A DNA stretch of 22,615 nt from Stentor coeruleus. Its lineage: Eukaryota; Ciliophora; Heterotrichea; Heterotrichida; Stentoridae. Below, piece by piece: positions 1 through 11,600 of this stretch. The notes under the pieces are model-generated. The model had not been told where the DNA came from. It saw only the letters and a list, made by a program, of their open reading frames with translations, and did no database searches. The translations under genes and the position numbers were made by a program. The DNA lies in NCBI GenBank assembly GCA_001970955.1, contig MPUH01001157.1:1-22615 (forward strand). The letters are read 5' to 3'. Each line of letters opens with the position of its first letter. Within the stretch, counting starts at the first letter, position 1.

Positions 1-163
1 ATGATTATCTATATGGATAGGCACATGCTTAAATTGCATTATCTTAATAGTTTTAATATACAATTTTACGATATCTATAATTTTTTCCAGTTGATTAATT
101 GCCAAGTCACAAAAAAACTATATCCTGAAAGGAAAATTAATTTTTATATTATAAAATTATAAA
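1..163. other. Left edge, ambiguous open frames on both strands
   Basis: No gene can be assigned securely. On the + strand a 53-codon frame runs from an ATG at position 1 to a TAA at 160-162. On the minus strand a frame is open from 117 to the window edge and reads like protein (it contains LAINQLEKIIDIVKLYIKTI), so it could be the start or an exon of a gene lying to the left. It has a stop just upstream at 118-120 and no convincing 15-nt intron there. The two readings exclude each other. Confidence 0.2.
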
Positions 164-466
164 ATGAATTACTCGATGTATGTAGTCCCACCTTTTCCTC
201 TAAACAACTCCCATCAAAAGTCCCCAAAGCATAATTCCCACAACGTTAGTATCTTAGTAGGATTAGACACTCATCATAATAAAAAATCTCAATACAAATC
301 ACCTAAAACTGGTACAAAATCTCATTCAAAGCATATAAAATCCTCAACTAAAAAACAAGCCATTAGAAAAAATTCCCTTCCCCCAATACAACCATTAACT
401 TCAGACCAGTTCCGTAGTTTTCTAAATAAATTCAAAGAAAACTCAATCAAATCATATTTCCTTTAA
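164..466 (+). CDS. Small hypothetical ORF, 100 aa, doubtful
   Basis: An open frame of 100 codons from ATG at 164 to TAA at 464-466. The product is basic and rich in Ser, Lys, His, Asn and Pro (KSPKHNSHN, KSPKTGTKSHSKHIK), with a more protein-like C-terminus (LTSDQFRSFLNKFKENSIKS). I recognise no domain. The stop lies only 20 bases before the kinesin ATG. The stretch is C-rich and G-poor on this strand, which is also how non-coding upstream flanks look throughout this window, so the ORF may be a chance opening in the kinesin 5' flank. No 15-nt intron joins it in frame to the kinesin. Confidence 0.35.
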   Translation: MNYSMYVVPPFPLNNSHQKSPKHNSHNVSILVGLDTHHNKKSQYKSPKTGTKSHSKHIKSSTKKQAIRKNSLPPIQPLTSDQFRSFLNKFKENSIKSYFL

Positions 467-486
467 TATAAGTATTAAAATCAGAT

Positions 487-1788
487 ATGTCTAACAAAGT
501 TCATACATATGTCAGGCTTAAACCGATCAAAGATAAATCAAAACAACTCATGTGGGAAATACCTTCTCCAACAGTATTGCTTAGTATTTCTGACAATAAA
601 CATTATAGTTTTGATAAGGTTTTTGGGATGAATTGCATAACACAGAAAATTTTTAATGAGGCTTTTATGCCTATAATAACGAAGGTAATACAAGGTGAAA
701 ATCTCAGTGTTCTAGCTTTTGGGCTTAAGAACTCAGGAAAAACTTTCACGATATCTGGGACAAAAGTCTACCCAGGAATCCTCCCTTTAGCTATAGATTT
801 TCTCTTTGATTATATTTCAAGTAATACTGGAGAATATTTGATTTCCTGTTCATACACTGAGCTTTATCGGGACACAATTTTCGACCTTATTTCAGGTGAG
901 GTCATAGAAATCACATCATCTAAAAATCAAAGAAAAGAAATTTGTATATCAGCTAAACAAATAAAAAATATCATGAATATAGGTAATACAAGAAAACATG
1001 AAAATAGCCATTCTATGTAAAAAATATACAGTTTTACAATAGTTGTTGAATCTTTAGGACATAAATTATCTGTTAGCAGTTTAAGCTTTTTCGATATGGC
1101 AAGTTTAGATTGTTTAGAAGCTGCTAAGGTATATGATATTTAGAGTACTGAGTCTATAAAAGCTATGATATTACAGAATAAGCCTAATTGGAAAATTGAA
1201 AAGTTTATAGCGCCGATATTAAATAGTCACCTTGTGGTGTTAGCGACTATTTCTGCAGATTCTGATAATTTGTACTTCACTTCGTTGTTTAGGTTTATGG
1301 AAAGGCTAAGATGTGTGGATATTCAGCTACAACAAGTTCGTTCTAGTTTTATGCTTATCGAACTTAAACAACGGTTAGAATTATTGAGAAATGAAATCAA
1401 AGAAAATCCTGATAATGAGTGTCTTGTTGCTGAATATGAAAGCTTAGAGAGTATGATTATTATATCAGGGGATTCAAGTAGGATGAGTTTTGAAGAGTCA
1501 ATAGCTCAAGAGTCTGCAATTAAAAATATTGAGCATGTTGATATAAAATTAAACAATCGAGTTAATGAAAATCAGCATATGTTTGATTTTGATATTATAA
1601 AAGATCCAGCAGTTGGTCTTCCACATGATGAGTGGCTTAGACTTATTATTGATCAGGATTCAAAAATTGGTAATCTTAGAGCAAGTCTTACTAGTGCTAA
1701 TAATGAAAATTTTACCCTTAAAGGAGACCTCGAAAGACTCAAGTTAGAACTTAATGGTTTGAAATATAAAATCTTTAGTGGTTTGTAA
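487..1788 (+). CDS. Divergent small kinesin motor protein, 3 exons, about 423 aa
   Basis: Exons 487-1016, 1032-1128 and 1144-1788 join in frame once introns 1017-1031 and 1129-1143 (15 nt, GTAAAAAATATACAG and GTATATGATATTTAG) are removed. The motor runs from residue 1 to about 280. It shows YVRLKP at the N-terminus, FDKVFG, a Walker A loop GLKNSGKT, and YTELYRDTIFDL. Switch I, normally NxxSSRSH, reads KHENSHSIFTI, and switch II, normally DLAGSE, reads FFDMASLD. The usual helix-4 to strand-8 end is recognisable (SHLVVLATISADS, FTSLFRFMERLR). A coiled-coil tail of about 140 residues follows. The family consists of microtubule motors. Loss of the switch II Gly and of the switch I Ser-Ser-Arg suggests weak or no ATP hydrolysis here; that is inference. 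The motor is also shorter than the usual 330-350 residues. Family assignment is firm, subfamily unknown. Confidence 0.88.
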
Positions 1789-2681
1789 GTTTGTTATTTT
1801 GGTTTTATTAGATATAAATATGTTTTTAAGTTTATAAATTTTGGAATAATAAAGATAATTGAGTTGTATTTGGGGGTGCTTATATGTATGTGCATTTGGA
1901 TATATATATTTGAAGGAAGCTGATACATAAATCCAGTTTATTATATTGTTAAAGATAAAAACCCATTTTTTTGTTTTTATTAAAGATTTTAGACTTCAAA
2001 TGTAATATTGGAATAATTTTGGTGTATAAAATAATGAATAAAGATTATTTATAAACCATAAAATAACAGTTTTTAAAAGGTTTATAAGTAATGATATGTA
2101 AAGTCAATTATTAGAATAAAAAGTAAAAAATATTTGTTTGGTTACCAACAATTTAAAACCAGTTTTTTATTTTAATCCTTAATTTTTACTTCATAAATCA
2201 ACCTCCTTATCTTAGTTTTAAAAAATTGTAAAACTTTTTAAATAAAATAATGCAAACTGTTTATGAAAATATATTTATCTAGTAAACTAAGTTCATTAAA
2301 AGCAACAAACAAAATCCCTAACCCTAAGAAATTTTTATATCTAATTTTCCCATTAAATCTATCTAAACAGCCTACTAAACATAAATTCTTATAATGATTT
2401 ATTAAAAATGTCCTAAGCAAATCTTAAAGAACATACCTAAAGTACACAAATCCAATAATGAAAAGAAAAAAATTTAACTAGCGATCTAGGTGCCTAAGAT
2501 TATATTTTTAAAAATATTTTATAATGTTTATTATGAATGGANATTCTTATAATGATTTATTAAAAATGTCCTAAGCAAATCTTAAAGAACATACCTAAAG
2601 TACACAAATCCAATAATGAAAAGAAAAAAATTTAGCTAGCGATCTAGGTGCCTAAGATTATATTTTTAAAAATATTTTATA
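1789..2681. other. Intergenic region between kinesin and giant gene
   Basis: No gene is supported. A 60-codon minus-strand frame at 2238-2420 has no recognisable features. Composition switches near 2100-2150: by hand count 1801-2100 has about 47 G and 14 C on the + strand, while 2101-2384 has about 17 G and 42 C. The right part contains an assembly-type duplication around the N at 2542, so the true spacer is probably about 158 bp shorter. Confidence 0.6.
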
Positions 2682-2699
2682 ATGTTTATTATGAATGGA
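2385..2699. repeat. Direct repeat of 157 bp around single N (assembly overlap)
   Basis: Bases 2385-2541 and 2543-2699 are identical except for A at 2477 versus G at 2635. A single N (2542) separates them. Two contig ends that overlap but were not merged explain this best. The repeat contains the start codon region of the giant gene, so the copy of the ATG in the left unit is not a second gene. Confidence 0.85.
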
Positions 2700-5600
2700 T
2701 TATTATTTCTTATTTACTCTGTGCAATCTAAGTTCATCGAAATAAGTTCATTTACTCAAGCAAAAGTTGGATCATACAATTTTACGACATCACTCAAAGA
2801 TGATTCTTCATATCTTGATCCAGCTAATGGCGTTATGGTTTATACATTTACAGACCCTCCAATACTACTAGAAGGAGCATGGAAAAAGCTTACAAAAGCT
2901 GGAGTGGCTAATTTTACTACTAAAATCAACTGCCAAGGGACTTTTAACTTTTCAGTCCAATCTTATGGATATACACCTGCAGTTTCTAATTCTGTGACAA
3001 TTGATTCAAGTTTATCCTCATCATGCAGGAACTTCAAAACTTCATTAATTCCAGAATCCCCTCAAACAAATCAGACTACTGAAATCACTTTAACTTTATA
3101 TAATACCTCAGGTAGTCCAACAACAGCTTGTAATTACAGCCTTTTTGAATTCACAGGTGCAAAGTTATTTAATTATGTAAATCTGACTACCAACAATACT
3201 TTAGGTTATTTTTCAATGATTTTCATGAGTCCTGGAATAAAAACTTTATATGCTGATTGTTTAGGGAATTTTAGTAAGAAAATTGACATAAATGTTACTG
3301 GGTCAAAAGTTTTTTATATAAGTATTACTATTTTTAATTTCCAAGTAAGACATATTTAGTATGGAGAAATGATAACAATATTTTCTGTATTAGTTGAAGT
3401 TTTTGGAGATTATGGGGTTAAAGAAACTAATACAATGTTTCCTATTAAAATTTTCAGCCCGACTATAGAGATTGAAGGAGAAAATTATAAGAATACTTCA
3501 AATGGTGAAGTTTATTTTGATGGATTGAGTATATCAAAACTTGGCACATTCCAGGTTTCTGCTTTTTCAGAAGGCGTTTGGAGTGCTATTAGTAAACCTG
3601 TTTCAGTTAAATCTTTTGCAAAAATATCAATTTTATTAGATCCAGTAATATATATTCAGCCCCAAAACACAACATCTTTATTTAGTATAAAAATTGAAAT
3701 GTTTTCAGATAGGCTTCTGACAAAAAGTATTAATGATACATCATATCAAGCTACATTATCATTAAATATAACAAGAGGTTTATTAGGTTTAAAAACATTT
3801 ACAATCACAAATGGTGAAATTGTTATAAATGGTCTACAGATCGTAAAATCAGGAACTTTTGTAATTATTGTTAATGGCACTGAAATTCATGACTCATATT
3901 CTAATCCAATAACTGTATCAAAAACTAAATATATAGCTTTAGATATTATAAAAGTACAAAGCGATATTTATGTATATGGAACTATTACACTTTATGATGA
4001 AAATGATATGATAATCAACTCAAATGATGCTATGTTTTATTTGTATACAGAACCTTATAGTACAGTTGAAACAGGATTGTGGAATGTTTATACTATACAA
4101 GGTAAATATTCATTTTATTTAACAGTTTATTGCCCTACAGTTTTCAATTTAGTCGCATATTCTCCTGGCTTTGCAAGTGGGATTTCACAAACAGTTTTTA
4201 AAAACACAACAAAAGGATGTAGTCAGATAATAATTCAACCAAATGCAAAAATCCAAGACACAAACAAAACTATAAGCTTCAATATTTCCTTATTAACTTC
4301 TGACAATAAAATATCCTCAGGATATTCTTTATCACTAGCAGAAATTTCAGGAAGTAAAATATTCGGTAAAACAACTCTGTTAAACTATGGAAATTATGCA
4401 TTGATAAATATAAGTTTTTTCTCTTCAGGACTAAAACGTGTTAGTTTTTATATAAATGGATACTACTCAAAAATAATTGAAATTTTAATCCAAGGACCAG
4501 ATATTTATTACCTTAATGGAACTATTTTACCACAAAGTGTATTATATAATTAGCCTATTAGAACAACAGATATGTTTAATTTTTCAGTTGATATTTTTAA
4601 AGATTTTAATATCAAAAGTATTGATAAAGACTTTGAAGTGACTATTTATACTCAGCCTGAAGGAAATTTGACAGGAGTTAAAATGAAAACATCAAGCTTT
4701 GGGACAGTATTTTTTGATAATTTAAGGATTTTGAATTATGGTGTATATTGGCTTATTGTGTATACTGAAGGATTGTTATCTTATAAATGCCAGATTGAAA
4801 TTAAAGTTTATAGTAAAATATCATTAATATCAAATGAAGTAAATTTATATATAGCCAAACACAATTATGTCTGAGTTTTCAGTTTGTGTCGAACTATTTT
4901 CTGATAGTGATCTTTTGAATAAATTTTATCAAAATGAATATACAGTTACCCTTATCACAAATAAAACAAATTCTTTTATCGGTACATCAACCAAGCAATT
5001 AACAAATGGTGAAGTAAAATTCTATGGCCTTGAAATAATAGTATCAGGGTATATATCTTTAACAGTAAAAGGAATAGGAATATTCAACTCTACTCCAATA
5101 AATTTCTCTATATCAAACTCAAACTACCTCTTCTACTCAAGTCGAATTGCAGTATTTTTCATATAGGCAGCTCAAACAATAAATGGGATAATAAATTCAA
5201 ATTCTCCTGATAATAAAATAATTCAACTAAACCCTCTTTTAAATGTTCATTTTTATGCAGAGCCGCCTTCAACTTTATCATCAAATGGTTGGAGTCTTTT
5301 AGTAGGAAAAACTATGACTATAATTAATGGGTTTATGAGATGTTCTGGGAATTATACTTTAATTGCAAAATCAAATGGAATTGCTTCAGGGATTTTATAT
5401 TCATTATCAGCAACTGAAGATTTACAATGTTATCCAATAGATATAATATCAAGTCATTATATACAAGAAACTAATAAAACTATTACTTTAGATGCTACAA
5501 TAAAATATGATAATGGAACTTTAATTCCTGGATATGATTTTCTTGTAGAAGAAGCATCAAATAGTATAATTTATGGGGTTAAAAAGTATCTAGGGACTAA

Positions 5601-8600
5601 CGGCACAGCGCAATTTAATATTAATTTTATATCGCCTGGGTCGAAAAAAGTTCTTGTGATTTATAACAATTACTATTCGAAAATGATAGAAGTTGTAATA
5701 AATGGCACATCTGTTCAGTTTTTAAACCTTACATTTTTAGATAAAATTGTATGATTTACATAGCCTGAAAATACAACTGGGGAATTTAAAATAAAAGTTG
5801 ATATACTTGGAGATAGAAATATAAGCTATATGGAAAATAACTTAAATATAAGTATTGGGTTAACACCTAATGGGAGTTTATTTGGATTAACTACTATAAA
5901 GAGTTTTAATGGATCATCTATTTTTCAAGGAATTTATTCAGAAATACCAGGGGTTTATCAATTAGTAGCATTTTCTCAAGGGTGTTATTCATCATTTTCA
6001 AAAAAAATTACTATAAAAGGGTATTTAAAAGTTATAATATACTCAGTTCAAGTAATGATTATACAGTTATATACAAGTTCTTATTTTAATGTTGAAGTTA
6101 TTTTATATAATGATGTACTTTTGATGTATCCTTATCAAGGAAATTACTCTGATGTTAGTTTATATATAAACAACACAACACCTTTAGAATATTTTTATAA
6201 GGCAGTAAAACCAGGAAAGCTAGTTTTTTACAATGCTCAGATAAACAAAAACGGGACTTTTTACATTTCAGCAAGTTCAAGTCTTTTTTTAAACGCCTCA
6301 TCAGAATATTTCACAATACAAAACCCTTGTTATTTAATGATTGAAAATTTTACTCTTGTAATTTTTACTTAGAATGGAAACAATTTTACACTTGACATTG
6401 TCCCTTATACAGAACAAGGACTTATTATAACTTCATGGATTACTGATGTAAGTTTATATACTAACCCTATTGGAACAATATTTTCTCATACAAATATTTT
6501 AAATATAAATAATGGTAAATACAGTGTATCTGGAAGTATATGCAATTATGGAACCTTTCAACTTATAGCTTCAGTATTAAACTTTATTTCAGCTTCAACT
6601 AACTTTTTTACTATTAACGAAAATACCTGTAATGAAATTATTATTCAAAACTTTGACGATATTTATTTTACAAACAAAACTTTTACTTTGTTTATTGCTA
6701 TAGAAAATATTCAATTTATAAATAGTGATTTTTTAACTGTTTCTGATGTTTATCAAAATAAAGTTTTTTCACAAAAAAATGTTTTGAATACAACTTCAGC
6801 GTTATCAGGGGTTTTTATTGATATAACTATTATATCCCCAGGTAATAAGGTTTTGATAATTATATATAATGAAAAATATTCTACAACTATGAATGTTAAT
6901 GTTACTGGACCAGCAATAAATTATCTTCATTTCAACTCTTCTGATTGGAGAGATTTAAGGATTATTAATGCTGGAACTAAAGTAAAATTTACTATAATTA
7001 TAATGACTGATTATGGGATTTGTACTAATTTAGATAATGTGCTAGCTTCTATTATTTTAGTCCCTGATGGAATTATACAAGGGATTATGACAAAATCTTC
7101 TATTAATGGGTTAATACATTTTGATGATTTAAATGTTTTAACTAAAGGAACTTATGCTATTTCGATCTGGTCTGAAAATATATACTCAACAACCACAAGT
7201 TTTTTTGATGTGTTTTTCAATTTGAAAATAACTTTTACTACTGAAATTGTAAGAATAATATAGCCTTTACATAGCCAAAGTGCATTTGGGGTGTTATGCG
7301 AGATTTTTTACGATGAATTTTTCATAGGAAAAGTTTATACAGGGGAATATTTTATACAATTGATTATAGTTAATGGATATGGCAAGGTAGGTTTTTTAGC
7401 TGAAGGGAACACTACAAATGGTGAGATAGTTTTTGATAATTTAAGGGTTAATAGGATTGGGAAATTTATGTTACAAGCAGGTGGTGATCATATTGCACAC
7501 TATAAAACAGAAATTATAAATGTGTTGAGTTGCTATTTAAAACTTAATATTTATAGCGTTTTTGTAAGGATTATTCAGCCAATGACAATATTATCTAATT
7601 TTAGTATTCATATAGAAGTATATGAAGATTTAGAATATACAAGTCTTTTTATTGATGGAAGCTATAATGTTAGCATATACTTAAATAGTACTTTTTTAAC
7701 AATTATAGGACCTCAGTATGGTTTAACGACTAATGGTGAAGTTAATATTGAGAATTTAAGGATATTAGAAGAAGGGATTTATAATATTACAGCAAGTGGA
7801 TTTGGATTAGAAAATGAACAGATAGATAATATTTCAATAACGAAATTATATGCTGAAATAACTTTTTTACCAAGAAAAGTAATTTTTATATAGCCTATTA
7901 ATACAGAAGATGTTTTTGCATTACAGGTTAAAGTGTTTTATGATCAAAATATACTTATATTGTGTGAAGAAGGAAGCTTTAATTTGTATTTGGAAATTAC
8001 TCCTGATTTTGATGCTCGTGGAAAATCATTTAAAGCTTTAGATAAAGGTGTTGCTGTTTTTAATAATTTGAAAATAGAAACTGAAGGAACTTTTGGAATA
8101 ATAATTGAAGGTGATGAAATTTACTCTTCGCAATCTGAAACATTTACTATAGTTATAATGAACGAAGTTAATGAAATCTATATAGAAACTCCAGGGACAT
8201 TTATGAAAATGGGTGTTGCATATAACATTAAAGTTTTATTAATAGGATATAACAACACAAGCTACACCCATCAAGCAAATATCACATTAAAATCTTCTAA
8301 TCTCCAATTCATTGGTACGAATACATTACCAAACATCAATGGTTCAGCAACATTTTCAATAAAATTCACATCTTTAGGTTCAACCGAACTTAGCTCATTT
8401 ACAAATAAAGATTATCACAATATAAAAAAATCATCAATCATAATATTCTCAATCGACCCACTTTGTGCATATTTTTCATCAAATGGTAAATGCTATGAAT
8501 GCATTTCTAATGCTATAATCAAACAAAATCTATGTACATGTATACCTAATAGTATATATAAAAATGNCAATATTCTCAATCGACCCACTTTGTGCATATT

Positions 8601-11600
8601 TTTCATCAAATGGTAAATGCTATGAATGTATTTCTAATGCTATAATCAAACAAAATCTATGTACATGTATACCTAATAGTATATATAAAAATGATTCATG
8701 CATATGTAATATAGGTTATAAATATTACAATAACGAATGTAAACAATGTATTAATCGTTTTTCATCAGAAAATATAACATCTTCATATACAACAGATTAT
8801 AGAGGAATTATTATAAATTTTGCATCAGCGGTTAAAGATATTAAAAACATCACCTGTGAAAATTTAGTAGTTTTACCTGAGGATATCAAAGGAAAAATTA
8901 TATCTTGTGTTTGGAAAAATAGTAAAGAATTGGTTTTATATAGTAATGATTTACTTAAACCTTTTGAAATTGTTATAAAAGTATTGGAAAATGTTAAACC
9001 TTATTATAATGAATGTTTTGTTGAAAATATAGATACTGATGCTTTTGTTAAAGTTCCTGGGAATTTTCCTATACCTGATGTTGAACTGTTTGGACCAAAG
9101 GAATATTCAATTTTATGCTCTAGTGATAATATTGTTATTTTCAATAATATGCATAATATGGATTATGATTATAACTGGACAATTAATGGGATTAAGGGTG
9201 ATATGGTTGGAGTTATTGATGAACAACATGGACCTAGTTTGGAAATTAAGTATCAGGATTTAGTTGTTGGGAAAATTGAAGTTGAAGTTTGTGTTTTAAG
9301 CAAAAATTTCGGAACTAGGATAATGAAAAATTTTACTATAGAAGTTGTTGATGAAATCAAGTTAATTGTAGGTTTTAACTATGGATATCATTTCAAAACT
9401 AAAACCTCAGAAAATATACAAATAAAAGCATTACTAATTTCCAGTTGTGGACTTGATTTCGAGCCTTCCTTCACATGGTCCTATCTTTCATCTAACATAC
9501 TTAACTTTACATATATCCAAAATATTTCACCTCAAAGTAACATATTATATATTCCAAGCTATACACTTTTACCTGAAAATATCTATTCTTTCCAAGCTCT
9601 TACCCTATACACTCAAAAAAATATATCAGGTTTAGGGATAATAAACATTGAAGTTACAAGCCAAGATCTAATAATAACATTAAACAAATGGAATGGACCT
9701 GCAGGTATCTCTAAAGATCTAGAAATTATCGCATATATCAATGATCCTGATAATTTAAACGCAAAAATAAATATAATATGGACTTGTATAGAAAATTCTA
9801 TTCCTTGTTTAGGGAATAATAACACAATACTTATACCCGAGTATACAAATCCAATTTTAATTATCGAAAAAAATACTTTAAAGAATTCATCAATTTATTA
9901 TTTTACAGTTAAAGGATATACTTCAACTAAAGAAAAAAATGCTAGTGTTGAAATTATGATAAATGAAAACATAATAGGAGATGTATTTATAAATTCTACC
10001 ACACAAGCAAACTCTAATTTATTTAGTTTTATATCAATAATCAATATATCATATACAACAAATTTTTATTGGGAAATTCAACCAAATATTGAAGGGTTTT
10101 TATTATTAGATATAACTAGACCTTATATAAAAATTCCAGATAGTCTTATGATCCCAGGGATTTTTTATGTATTGAAATTGACTATAAGTTCAGCCCAGCA
10201 AGATGATTTTACGATTGAGTCTGTAATATCTAGAAAAATATTACCAGTTTGTAAAAATCTTACGGCAAATGAAGATGATGTGGGGAAAATATTTATAAAA
10301 ACATATGATTGTAGTTCGCAATATGGGAATTTAGTTTATCAATATGGAGTTGTTGATCAAAATAATACAGTTTATTGGAAAACAGGATATGTTTATTTAC
10401 CTTATTATAATATATGGGGCTTGGAGAATATAGAAAAAGTTGTAGTAAAAATCTGTGACGATTATAGTTGCGATATGATTTTTAATAAAATATCATATAT
10501 AAGGAATTTTAGATATATAAAACTGTCTGAAGATATAGAAAATGAACTTAAAAATATAATGACTATACCAGATACAGCAATGTATTATACAAATCTAGTT
10601 AAATGTGAGGATTTTCAATATATTATCACTAAAGTTCTATATTATTTTTCAAATGAATATATAAACACAGGTGAACTTGACCTTTATATTTCATGTATTA
10701 ATGTGTTATTTACACGTAAAGATTGTATGAGCATTGAAAATGTACAGGATTTTGTTGTAAAGACCATTAAGATTTTGCAAAATTATAATGAAGATATCAC
10801 TGAATCACAAGGATTAGCTATAATAAATACTCTTGATTTATATAGTTATGATATAAATTTTATGTTGTTAGAAAATATAAGCAAGTTGCTTTTGAATAAA
10901 ATTGTTTATGATTGGTTCCCTGGTGAAAAACCTTTTTTTTATGAAGGAAATATTTCACTATATTATTACAGGAGTTTTTCATATGAACTTTATGATAAAA
11001 ATATTGGATTTAATAACATGATAACTGTTTTACCTGCAAGTTTGGATTTGGATAATGAAGGAATTTATGATATAAAAATGTTTATGGGATTATTACAGGA
11101 TAATGTTTATGAAATAGTTTTTTATAAGTCTGGAACTTATAAGAATTACTGTTTGGATATTAAGGTTCCTATTGAATGTAATGATGAATTCTATGATTTC
11201 GAGGTTAATATTAGTAGTAATGGGTTGTTTTATGATGAGAAAATTGCATGTTTAACTTTAAGGGATAATAAGACTTGGGAAGATTCTGGGTGTTCAGTAA
11301 ATAAGTTGATTCAAGGTATTACAACAGTAAAACTTGATTATCCATCAATATTCAAACTCCAAGAATCTTCTGAAGAATGTCAAACAAGTAAATCTCCTTT
11401 AATCATAATGTGTCTATTTATATCATTCAGTACAATACTTTGCATAGGGTTTTTCTTTGCTGATAAAAATATCATCTCATATGAAACAGTACCTACACTT
11501 ATAAAAATTCACCCTTTAACAAGTCTTTTTTATCAGCAACCATATCAAAAACGGGCGATATCAACATTGCAGATCTTAATAAATTCTCTAGCCCTATTAT

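Noticed and set aside
2316-2327. Two telomere-like CCCTAA repeats
   Set aside because: Only two copies inside an AT-rich, C-rich spacer; no array and no sign of a chromosome end.
2238-2420. 60-aa minus-strand ORF
   Set aside because: No recognisable features, lies in the giant gene's 5' flank and overlaps the assembly duplication.
9039-9825. Short ORFs on both strands
   Set aside because: Shadows inside the last exon of the giant gene.
10757-10771. Possible 15-nt in-frame intron GTAAAGACCATTAAG in the last exon of the giant gene
   Set aside because: Less AT-rich than the others, ends TTAAG rather than TAG/CAG, and the read-through peptide looks like ordinary protein.
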